A stretch of 64,000 bases of DNA from positions 1-64,000 of the forward strand of contig JAFIFH010000002.1 of the NCBI GenBank assembly GCA_020832105.1, in the 5' to 3' direction. This document shows, in pieces, positions 57,076 to 64,000 of this stretch. How positions within the stretch are numbered: the first letter of the stretch is position 1; each line of letters opens with the position of its first letter. The translations under genes and the position numbers were made by a program. The notes under the pieces were generated by a model. It was not told the DNA's origin. It did not search any database and saw only the letters and a list, made by a program, of their open reading frames with translations. This stretch comes from Idiomarina sp. (GTDB lineage Bacteria; Pseudomonadota; Gammaproteobacteria; Enterobacterales; Alteromonadaceae).

Positions 57076-58368
57076 ATGCCTGACACGTCAACAAAGTTCG
57101 TCGGTGGCAGTTCTACCAACGAGCATACCCTCAACGTCGATCTGAACCGTCTCAAATCAACGCTTCTTGAATTGTCCCGAATTGGCTTTAATGAGTCCGA
57201 CCACGGTGTTTATCGTAGCGGGTTCACTGACGCCGACATGCAGGCCCGTTACTGGCTACGTGATCTTGCTCGCGACGAAGGTTTCATCAGTGATATTGAT
57301 GGTGGGGGCAACGTCTGGTTTGGTCTGGGCGAACTGGATAAACCCGCGGTGGTGATTGGCTCACACTTGGATACAGTTCCCGCTGGTGGCATTTTCGACG
57401 GTGCGCTTGGCGTCATCACCGGCCTTGAAATCCTGCGCTGTATTAAAGAGCATGATATTCCCCTCGATTATCCTGTCCGCGTGGTTGCCACCGCCGAAGA
57501 AGAAGGTCGTTTTGGCGGCATGTTCGGTGCCCAGGCCATTACCGGCAAGCTCAATATGGACTGGCTGTTATCTGCCCACGATGCGGATGGTGTGTATCTG
57601 ACCGAAGCGATGAAAGCTCACGGCTTTGACCCGATGGATGCATTGGAGATTGCCTGGCCAAAAGGGGCCATGCACAGCTTCCTTGAGCTGCATATCGAAC
57701 AAGGACCAGTGCTTGAAAAAGCAAACCTGCCGATTGGCGTGGTGGATGGTATTTCCGGGGTGTTTAAATGGATCGTACACCTCAAAGGCAAGGCGGACCA
57801 TGCGGGTACTGCACCCATGGATATGCGCAGTGACGCCTTCATGGGGTTGGCTGATTTTGCCCATGAAATCCCCCGGATCATCGATGAGAACGGGACTGAT
57901 AAAACCCGCATTACAGTGGGTAAAGTGGACCTTAAACCTGGCTACCCCCACACCGTCCCGGGTGAGGCAATCTTCACCATTGTCGCGCGTGATATGAGTG
58001 AGGAGGTCATGAAGGAGCTTGCAGAGGCTTGTGATAAAACCCTGCTGTCTATCGCCAGGCGTCATCGGCTGCGATATGAAAGGGAGGAGGTCAGTTGGCT
58101 GGCACCAAACTACTGCAGTGACTCTATGATTCAACTGATGGAAGACAAGAGCAAAGCCCGTGGATTTGAGTATTTACGCATGCCAAGTGGTGCGGGTCAC
58201 GACGTCCAGTTTTTCACTGAGATAACCGAAGCGGGTTTGTTGTTTATTCCATCAGTTAATGGCGTCAGCCATGCCCCAGATGAATGGTCGCACTGGCATC
58301 ACGTTGAAATGGGCGCAAACGTGCTGCTCGATTGCACCCTTGAACGCGCGCAGGTCAAGGCGGAATGA
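57076..58368 (+). CDS. M20-family amidohydrolase (N-carbamoyl-amino-acid hydrolase / allantoate amidohydrolase type)
   Basis: A 430-residue zinc hydrolase. Metal residues: His97 and Asp108 in GSHLDTVPAGGIFDGALGV, Glu142-Glu143 in TAEEEGRFGG, His near 207 in ELHIEQGPVLE and His near 400 in NGVSHAPDEW. The dimerisation lid domain includes KADHAGTAPMDMR. It belongs to the AllC/HyuC/beta-ureidopropionase group, which cleaves N-carbamoyl compounds; the exact substrate cannot be fixed. It appears monocistronic, preceded by AAGGAG about 6 nt before the ATG. Confidence 0.9.
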   Translation: MPDTSTKFVGGSSTNEHTLNVDLNRLKSTLLELSRIGFNESDHGVYRSGFTDADMQARYWLRDLARDEGFISDIDGGGNVWFGLGELDKPAVVIGSHLDTVPAGGIFDGALGVITGLEILRCIKEHDIPLDYPVRVVATAEEEGRFGGMFGAQAITGKLNMDWLLSAHDADGVYLTEAMKAHGFDPMDALEIAWPKGAMHSFLELHIEQGPVLEKANLPIGVVDGISGVFKWIVHLKGKADHAGTAPMDMRSDAFMGLADFAHEIPRIIDENGTDKTRITVGKVDLKPGYPHTVPGEAIFTIVARDMSEEVMKELAEACDKTLLSIARRHRLRYEREEVSWLAPNYCSDSMIQLMEDKSKARGFEYLRMPSGAGHDVQFFTEITEAGLLFIPSVNGVSHAPDEWSHWHHVEMGANVLLDCTLERAQVKAE

Positions 58369-58491
58369 CGGATTATTGAAAGTATCACGCACCATACAAA
58401 ACATTGACCAACCGCAAAGGGCGTTCGCTGATCTTTCGGTTTTAAAGGCGTATACTGCCAATATTGTGAATATGAGTCATGTTATAGAGCC

Positions 58492-59928
58492 ATGCAGCAA
58501 AACATAAAAGTGCAAGACGCAGCGCCGGCGAATCTCAAGCAGCCAGTGAAGATCCATCCGCCGAAAGGTGGTAAAGGGTCAAATCAATATCCCCCAAACG
58601 ATCGCATTTACGTGCGCGAGGTGAAAGGGCGGGTTGAAACGACCCGACGCTTGCTCGGTTTTGCGTTAATGGCACTGTTTCTGGTTTTGCCCTGGCTGAC
58701 CTATCAGGGTGAGCAGGCCATTCTGCTGAATATCCTTGATCAGCGCTTTCGCATCTTTGGGCTGACACTGTGGCCCCAGGACCTGACGATTCTTGCTTGG
58801 ATCTTTATGGTGTCCGCATTTGCGCTGTTTTTAGTCACCACCCTTTGGGGGAGAGTCTGGTGCGGATTTACCTGCCCGCAGACTACCTGGACCTTCATCT
58901 ACATGTGGTTTGAACGCAAAATAGAAGGCTCCCGTCACCAGCGCATGAAGCTGGATCAACGACCAATGGATACGGACAAGTTTGCGCGGAAATTCCTCAA
59001 GCATCTGGCCTGGCTTGTTGTTGCGTTACTCACCGCGATGACCTTTGTTGGTTACTTTACCGATATTCGCCAGTTGTTTGCTGAACTCTTCATTTTCCAA
59101 GCCAGTGCCTGGGCGGCCGGCAGCGTTATATTCTTTACGCTGGCAACCTATGGTAATGCGGGCTGGATGCGCGAAATCATGTGCACCCACATATGCCCTT
59201 ACGCGCGCTTTCAATCTGCGATGTTTGATAAAGACACGTTCATTGTTGCCTATGACGAAAAGCGTGGCGAGCCACGTGGCCCGCGCGGGCGAAAACAAGA
59301 CCCTAAAGCCCTTGGTTTGGGTGACTGCATCGATTGTAATATGTGTGTTCAGGTCTGCCCGACTGGCATTGATATCCGCAATGGTTTGCAATATGAGTGC
59401 ATTAACTGTGGCGCTTGCATTGATGCCTGTGACAATGTCATGGAGAAAATGGGTTACCCGAAAAAGTTAATTAGCTTTACCACTGAGCGTCGCCTTGAAG
59501 GTGGCAAAACCAAAGTCTGGCGATTCAAAAGCGTTGGCTATGGCGGTGCATTAATTGCACTCACGGCACTACTCTTGCTCGATATACTATTCCGCATTCC
59601 ACTTGAGTTAGATGTCGTACGAGACCGCAATACCCTGTATCGTGAGAACCAGGAAGGCTTCATTGAAAACGTGTACCAGCTTCGTATCATTAATAAATCA
59701 CAACAAAGCGACGTCTATACCATTCGTGCAACAGGGATCGAAGATTTGAATTATATGGGACCGGATCAAGTGACTATCGCAGGTGGTGAAGTCTATATCG
59801 TGCCGGTAACAGTGGCCATAGACCCTTACTTTCTTGACGCCAGCCTGGTGGAAATTGAGTTTACGGTGAGTTCGCAAACTGAAGACCGGGTAAAACGTAC
59901 GACGCAAAGTAACTTTCTCTCACGATGA
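58492..59928 (+). CDS. ccoG: CcoG (FixG/RdxA), cbb3 oxidase assembly factor
   Basis: A 478-residue membrane protein. It has several helices (about 54-71, 97-117, 172-190, 205-223 and 345-362), with the RVWCGFTCPQTTWTF motif at 121-135. It has two cysteine clusters for [4Fe-4S] centres, Cys279-x2-Cys-x2-Cys-x3-Cys289 (CIDCNMCVQVC) and Cys303-x2-Cys-x2-Cys-x3-Cys313 (CINCGACIDAC). A C-terminal Ig-like domain follows. CcoG reduces or delivers copper for cbb3-type cytochrome oxidase. No cco structural genes are visible here. The stop overlaps srkA by four bases. Confidence 0.95.
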   Translation: MQQNIKVQDAAPANLKQPVKIHPPKGGKGSNQYPPNDRIYVREVKGRVETTRRLLGFALMALFLVLPWLTYQGEQAILLNILDQRFRIFGLTLWPQDLTILAWIFMVSAFALFLVTTLWGRVWCGFTCPQTTWTFIYMWFERKIEGSRHQRMKLDQRPMDTDKFARKFLKHLAWLVVALLTAMTFVGYFTDIRQLFAELFIFQASAWAAGSVIFFTLATYGNAGWMREIMCTHICPYARFQSAMFDKDTFIVAYDEKRGEPRGPRGRKQDPKALGLGDCIDCNMCVQVCPTGIDIRNGLQYECINCGACIDACDNVMEKMGYPKKLISFTTERRLEGGKTKVWRFKSVGYGGALIALTALLLLDILFRIPLELDVVRDRNTLYRENQEGFIENVYQLRIINKSQQSDVYTIRATGIEDLNYMGPDQVTIAGGEVYIVPVTVAIDPYFLDASLVEIEFTVSSQTEDRVKRTTQSNFLSR

Positions 59929-60905
59929 GTGATTTTAGCTTTAGCGGGCTTACCCCGGACTTGATTCTCGACGCCTTAGAAGCGGTGGATGTCTGGCCTG
60001 ACACGGGTTTGCTGGCGCTGAACAGCTACGAAAACCGAGTGTATCAGTTTGCTGCAGACGGCCAGCGCTATGTGGTCAAGTTTTATCGGCCGCAACGATG
60101 GTCGAATCAACAAATCCTTGAGGAGCACACGTTCCTATATGAGTTGGCGGAGGCGGAAATACCTGTAGTGCCGCCGATTTTGCTGGATGGCGAATCATTG
60201 CGTGAGCATAAGGGTTTTCGTTTTGCGCTCTTCCCAAGTGTCGGCGGGCGTGCGCTAGAAGCAGACCAGGACGAGCATTTGTTTCAGCTTGGCCGACAAA
60301 TTGGGCGTTTGCATATGGTTGGCAAGGCAACTGACTTTGTCAGTCGACCACAGCTGTTCGAGCAGGCCGGTCTAGATGAGGCAGTGGCGATCCTTGCCGA
60401 TTGCTCCCTGATTCCTGCAGCAATGAAAGTTCCGTTCAATTCCATCCTGGTGCATGTGGTCGATCGCCTGCGCACCTTGGACTTAAGCCAGTACCAGCAG
60501 ATTCGTTTACATGGGGACTGTCATGTGGGCAACTTACTGTGGCGGGATGATAGTCTGACCCTGGTCGACTTTGATGATTGCAGGCAGGGGCCAGCCATTC
60601 AGGACTTATGGATGATGTTGTCAGGTGATCGAATTAACCAGACGGCACAGCTGGATATCCTAATTGACGGCTACGAAGAGTTCGCCAGTTTTGACAGCAA
60701 AGAAATCAAATTAATTGAACCTTTACGCGCCTGGAGAATCATTCAATACATGGCATGGTTAGCCAAGCGCTGGTCAGACCCTGCATTTCCCCGCAGCTTC
60801 TCATGGTTTGCTGAAGAGAGTTACTGGGAAGGTCAGGTGCTGGCTTTGAAAGAACAGCTCGCCGCATTGGACGAAGAACCGCTGCGCTTGCAGCCAGGAT
60901 ATTAA
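59925..60905 (+). CDS. srkA: SrkA (YihE) stress-response serine/threonine kinase
   Basis: A 326-residue protein (E. coli 328). Kinase-like features include LNSYENRVYQF (nucleotide loop), VVKFYRP with the ATP lysine, RLHGDCHVGNLLW with the catalytic Asp, and TLVDFDDC for metal binding. The fold is that of the APH/choline kinase group. SrkA protects cells by opposing programmed-death pathways in E. coli. It overlaps ccoG by ATGA and is followed by dsbA, the same neighbour as in E. coli (yihE-dsbA). Confidence 0.95.
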   Translation: MSDFSFSGLTPDLILDALEAVDVWPDTGLLALNSYENRVYQFAADGQRYVVKFYRPQRWSNQQILEEHTFLYELAEAEIPVVPPILLDGESLREHKGFRFALFPSVGGRALEADQDEHLFQLGRQIGRLHMVGKATDFVSRPQLFEQAGLDEAVAILADCSLIPAAMKVPFNSILVHVVDRLRTLDLSQYQQIRLHGDCHVGNLLWRDDSLTLVDFDDCRQGPAIQDLWMMLSGDRINQTAQLDILIDGYEEFASFDSKEIKLIEPLRAWRIIQYMAWLAKRWSDPAFPRSFSWFAEESYWEGQVLALKEQLAALDEEPLRLQPGY

Positions 60906-60975
60906 CAACGGCATAATGGTAAGATGTTGTGTGTAATAGGTTGCCGTACGTTTGCTTAATATAAGGTATACATTG

Positions 60976-61599
60976 ATGAAAAAATTATGGTTAGCAATGA
61001 TCGCAGTTGCCACTCTTGGTCTCACGTTGAGCGCCAATGCAACGGACTTTCGTGAAGGCGTTCATTATGACGTGGTCGCGGATCAAGCCACCGACGAAGT
61101 AGAGATCATCGATTTCTTCTCGTTCTATTGCGGAAGCTGCTATCAGTTCCAGCCTTTCGGCGACATGCTCAAAGACGAGTTTGGCGATAGCTTCAAAAAG
61201 TATCATGTTAACTTTATCGGTCCGCGTAACATGGGCGACGTAACTATTCGCGCATGGGCAGCTGCCAATATTCTGGGTGTTGCGGATGAGGTGTCTCCAC
61301 TGATTTTCCGCAAGCATTTTCAGCAGCGTAATATCAGCAGTTCAGTAGATGACCTGGCTGAGGTATTTGCCGCAGTCGGCGTTGAGCGCGATGACTTTGA
61401 TAGAGCATACAATAGTTTCCCAGCGCGTAGCCAGGCGAACCGTATGCGTCGTGAGGCTGAGAACTTCAACGTCAGCGGCACCCCAACCTTTATCGTTAAT
61501 GGTCGCTACCGCATGAATCCTCAGGGGTTCCGTGACAGTGATGATTTCTTCGGTGAATATTTAGCCTTAGCTAAATTCCTGGCGAATAAAGACAGCTAA
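60976..61599 (+). CDS. dsbA: DsbA thiol:disulfide oxidoreductase with CGSC active site
   Basis: A 207-residue protein (E. coli 208) with signal peptide to about residue 22 (SANA). The thioredoxin-fold active site is Cys52-Gly-Ser-Cys55, where E. coli has Cys-Pro-His-Cys. The cis-proline loop SGTPTF (Pro170) is normal. It oxidises cysteines in exported proteins and is re-oxidised by DsbB. The srkA-dsbA order is conserved. Because the CxxC dipeptide sets the redox potential, the change may alter activity. The ATG at 60976 is chosen since it starts directly at the signal peptide. Confidence 0.94.
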   Translation: MKKLWLAMIAVATLGLTLSANATDFREGVHYDVVADQATDEVEIIDFFSFYCGSCYQFQPFGDMLKDEFGDSFKKYHVNFIGPRNMGDVTIRAWAAANILGVADEVSPLIFRKHFQQRNISSSVDDLAEVFAAVGVERDDFDRAYNSFPARSQANRMRREAENFNVSGTPTFIVNGRYRMNPQGFRDSDDFFGEYLALAKFLANKDS

Positions 61600-61655
61600 G
61601 TACTTTTGCTATACCTGACAACCATTCAGGTGTAGTGTCAGAAAACATATGCAAG

Positions 61656-61690
61656 CGGCCAGATTACCTTTGGGTGGTCTGGCCGTTTTC
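61656..61690 (+). terminator. Intrinsic terminator after dsbA
   Basis: CGGCCAGA (61656-61663) pairs with TCTGGCCG (61678-61685), followed by TTTT. Confidence 0.75.
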
Positions 61691-61768
61691 ATAAGGGTTA
61701 CTAGTGTTGGCATGAACCCGGTGACTCTGCTAGTTTAAACCCAGTTTATGGAGTCATTAGAGGCGGTT

Positions 61769-63145
61769 ATGGAAGAAATTCGAGCGACACTTGAAGTCTG
61801 GTTGGAATGGCTTAAAGACCATCCTTATTTGTATACGCTGATAGCCATTACCGCCCTGCTGATGCTTGCTGCATTCAGCAACTGGATATCCAAGCATGTC
61901 TTACTCACTGGCCTGACCCGAGCTCTTCGTTACACGCCAATTGGGCGCGACGAGCTATTTGAAGAATCTAGGGTTATCACTCGCCTCTCGAACGTGGTGC
62001 CTGCGATTGTACTGTCTGCTGGTGTAGCGCTTATCCCTAATCTTCCTGACTTTATTACCACGGTGGTGCGCAACGTCGCCTCGGCCTTTATTATTTTCAC
62101 CGTGGCCTTAGCCATCGGCAACTTCATGACGATTCTTAATCGTCTTTATGAGCGTCGTCCTGATGCCGCAATGAAGCCGATCAAGGGCTATGTTCAGGTG
62201 ATCAAGATTGCCATTTATGTGGTCGCTGTTCTGTTGGTCATTGCGACATTAATTGACCGTTCGCCACTTATTTTGCTGTCGGGTTTAGGCGCTATGGCGG
62301 CGGTCTTAATGCTGGTTTTTCAGGACACGTTATTGTCGTTAGTTGCCAGCATGCAGATAACCTCCAACGACATTATTCGGGTTGGCGACTGGGTTGAAAT
62401 GCCGGGCCTCAATGCTGATGGTGATGTCATCGATATCTCATTACATGTGGTGAAGGTACAAAACTGGGATAAAACCATTACCACGGTGCCCACTCGTCGA
62501 TTTATCGATACAGGCTTTAAGAACTGGCGTGGTATGCAGCAGGCTGGTGGCCGGCGTATGGCACGGGAAATCATGATAGATCAGCAAAGCATCCGCTTTT
62601 TGAACGAAGAAGAAAAGGCAAAGCTAAAGCGATTTGCCTTGCTGCGCGACTACATTGACGAGAAGCAAGCGGAGATCGATGAATGGAACAAGGAGCTGGA
62701 AGGTCGAGGCGATGACGCAATTAACTCTCGTTGTATGACTAACCTGGGCACGTTCCGTGCGTATGTGACCCGATATCTGAAAAATCATCCGGGCATTAAT
62801 CAGGATCTGTTTATGCTGGTGCGTCAACTGGCACCTACTGCGGACGGCCTGCCGATGCAGGTATATGCGTTTAGTAATGATACGGCCTGGGCGGCGTATG
62901 AGGGTATTCAGGCAGATATATTCGACCACTTATTCGCGGTCATCCCACAATTTGGCCTGCGGGTTTATCAGCATCCTAGTGGCCTGGACATGCAGGCATT
63001 GCGGGTACAGCCTCAGACCACCTCTGATACATCCAGTAAGGATGATGAGGAAGGTGAGCAGGATAGTCTGGATAATGACTCGGCGACGAAGAAAGAGATA
63101 GAAGAGCCGGGTGCCCCCGATGATTCGAAAAGCGATAAAGCGTAG
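61769..63145 (+). CDS. MscS-family mechanosensitive channel (YbdG-like)
   Basis: A 458-residue membrane protein. Helices at about 20-40, 70-87, 95-115, 142-160 and 170-195 end in the MscS pore helix region (SGLGAMAAVLMLVFQDTLLSLVASM). It continues into the beta domain (NDIIRVGDWVEMPGLNADGDVIDI, VPTRRFIDTGFKNW) and a long cytoplasmic part. The C-terminus is a Asp/Glu/Ser-rich acidic tail. The size and the FKNWRGM segment match the YbdG-type, which protects against osmotic downshock at lower threshold. The ATG at 61769 has AGAGGCG nearby; an upstream ATG at 61748 lacks a ribosome-binding site. Confidence 0.88.
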   Translation: MEEIRATLEVWLEWLKDHPYLYTLIAITALLMLAAFSNWISKHVLLTGLTRALRYTPIGRDELFEESRVITRLSNVVPAIVLSAGVALIPNLPDFITTVVRNVASAFIIFTVALAIGNFMTILNRLYERRPDAAMKPIKGYVQVIKIAIYVVAVLLVIATLIDRSPLILLSGLGAMAAVLMLVFQDTLLSLVASMQITSNDIIRVGDWVEMPGLNADGDVIDISLHVVKVQNWDKTITTVPTRRFIDTGFKNWRGMQQAGGRRMAREIMIDQQSIRFLNEEEKAKLKRFALLRDYIDEKQAEIDEWNKELEGRGDDAINSRCMTNLGTFRAYVTRYLKNHPGINQDLFMLVRQLAPTADGLPMQVYAFSNDTAWAAYEGIQADIFDHLFAVIPQFGLRVYQHPSGLDMQALRVQPQTTSDTSSKDDEEGEQDSLDNDSATKKEIEEPGAPDDSKSDKA

Positions 63146-63200
63146 GTCAGGCTGTGCCTGACGCACAACAATAGCGGAACGTCAGGCGCAGCCTGACCTA
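63142..63200. repeat. REP-like inverted pair (BIME-like)
   Basis: Two 21-bp arms (63143-63163 and 63180-63200) are inverted copies with one mismatch, separated by 16 nt. Each arm is itself a small hairpin (GTCAGGC-TGT-GCCTGAC in the left arm). The motif GTAGGTCAGGCTGTGCCTGA resembles the single element at 18211-18231. The stop codon of the MscS gene forms part of the left arm (TAG at 63143-63145). Confidence 0.7.
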
Positions 63201-63226
63201 AGTTCTTTGGCGATTTAAATAGATAG

Positions 63227-64000
63227 TTAATCGTAAAACTTCAGCGTCGCATCGATACGCTTGTCTTTTAGTTCCCAGCGTTGGTTAAGCCATTGCTGAA
63301 AGTGCGCTTTAAACTCAGGGTCATTAAAGTAATCTCCGACCAAATCATCGGGAACCGGCAATGCGTCTATATGCAAATGAATATGGCGTAACCGCCCTGC
63401 CAGAAAATCCAGCACCAGAGGCTTGTTGGGATTACGATCAGGGTACACAATAGTGATGTCTAAAATGGCATCGAAGTTACCTTTCATCGCCTGCAGTGTG
63501 AATGCTGTACCCCCTGCTTTAGGTGCCAACAGGTGCTTAAATGGACTGTTCTTCTGCGCCTTCTTTTTTTCGGTAAAGCGAGTGCCCTCGCAAAAATTGA
63601 TGACTGTTGTCGGGATGTCTTTAAACTTCTCACATGACTTGCGTGTAGTTTCGATGTCTTTACCCTGTAAGTGGGGTTTACGGGCGATCTGCTGGCGTGA
63701 ATATCGCTTCATAAACGGCATATCAAGGACCCAGCAGCCCAGACCAATAAATGGTATCCAAAAAAGCTGCTGTTTTAAGAAGAACCGCGGCATCGGCATG
63801 TCCTTGCTCGCCAGCTTCATCAGCACCAGGATGTCGACCCAGCTCAGGTGATTGGACATAATCATGTACCAGCGATCACGCTTTAACTCGATGCCACCTT
63901 CCACTTGCCAGATAGTGTCCTGAGTGAGACTGAACATGGCGGACACTGCATAGCCCCAGCCCCTGAAAAGGGCATTCGCGATAGCTGAAATAAAGCGCTG
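63227..64000 (-). CDS. YihG-like acyltransferase (partial at its 5-prime end)
   Basis: The frame runs from the TAA at 63227 off the window edge with no stop, so the N-terminus lies beyond 64000. The visible 257 residues carry the LPLAT motifs NHLSWVDI (His-x4-Asp), FLKQQLFWIPFIGLGCWVLD, MPFMKRYSRQQ, and the glycerophosphate-binding FCEGTRFT, all close to E. coli YihG (310 aa), an inner-membrane acyltransferase acting on phospholipid or cardiolipin precursors. In E. coli yihG also neighbours yihE-dsbA, so the order is conserved. Confidence 0.9.
   Translation of the reverse strand, partial: QRFISAIANALFRGWGYAVSAMFSLTQDTIWQVEGGIELKRDRWYMIMSNHLSWVDILVLMKLASKDMPMPRFFLKQQLFWIPFIGLGCWVLDMPFMKRYSRQQIARKPHLQGKDIETTRKSCEKFKDIPTTVINFCEGTRFTEKKKAQKNSPFKHLLAPKAGGTAFTLQAMKGNFDAILDITIVYPDRNPNKPLVLDFLAGRLRHIHLHIDALPVPDDLVGDYFNDPEFKAHFQQWLNQRWELKDKRIDATLKFYD

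Noticed and set aside
58404-58417. FNR/ANR box upstream of ccoG (TTGACCAACCGCAA)
   Set aside because: Only 7 of 10 consensus positions match TTGAT-N4-ATCAA and no other support exists.

Overview
The window looks like chromosomal DNA of a marine or haloalkaliphilic gammaproteobacterium of the order Alteromonadales, most likely the Idiomarinaceae (Idiomarina/Aliidiomarina group). That placement is an inference from protein similarity and gene order: mioC-oriC-mnmG-rsmG-parA-parB-atpIBEFHAGDC-glmU-glmS, srkA-dsbA beside a yihG-type acyltransferase, and a complete curli cluster. No rRNA, tRNA, CRISPR array, prophage or insertion sequence was seen. Layout: 1-967 is a SulP anion permease cut by the window edge. 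1289-6743 is the replication-origin region, with mioC, an E. coli-like oriC (DnaA boxes, an AT-rich unwinding region and dense GATC sites), mnmG, rsmG and the chromosome segregation pair parA/parB. 6810-13916 is the F-type ATP synthase operon with promoter and terminator, followed by the amino-sugar genes glmU and glmS. 18.2-29.1 kb is a patchwork: a PadR/HAAS membrane-signalling pair, a hydrolase with a TetR-type regulator, an outer-membrane-like protein plus MgtE with an unusual long leader, a short-chain dehydrogenase, a BON-domain protein, a sigma-54 activator and a YeeN-type YebC protein. 29.2-31.7 kb encodes a large secreted subtilisin-like protease. 31.9-39.4 kb is a curli (functional amyloid) locus: two small CsgB-like curlins, two giant curlin-repeat proteins (514 and 547 aa), CsgE, CsgF, CsgG and a CsgD-like regulator. 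Three separate curlin transcription units carry the same 26-bp element overlapping a -35 box, with a similar -10 box 16-17 bp further on. This looks like a dedicated curlin promoter. 39.5-44.8 kb is cell-envelope material: an Lpp-like lipoprotein beside an L,D-transpeptidase, a PAP2 phosphatase fused in one operon with a glycosyltransferase, an M28 lipoprotein peptidase and a DUF4168 protein. 45.0-47.9 kb is a histidine kinase/NtrC-type regulator pair. 48.7-52.0 kb pairs a PqqU(YncD)-like TonB receptor with a PQQ-dependent aldose dehydrogenase. 52.1-54.3 kb is a peroxide-defence unit: OxyR divergent from an AhpC/AhpD pair whose cysteine layout is the mycobacterial one. 54.5-57.0 kb is apbE plus a second mgtE. 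57.1-64 kb holds an amidohydrolase, ccoG, srkA, dsbA (with an unusual CGSC active site), an MscS-type channel, a REP-like inverted pair and a partial yihG-like acyltransferase. The strongest candidates for something not previously described are the shared curlin promoter element, the giant curlins with their shared C-terminal cap and the histidine-rich CsgB-like protein, and the long leader with an upstream small ORF in front of the outer-membrane-protein/MgtE operon.
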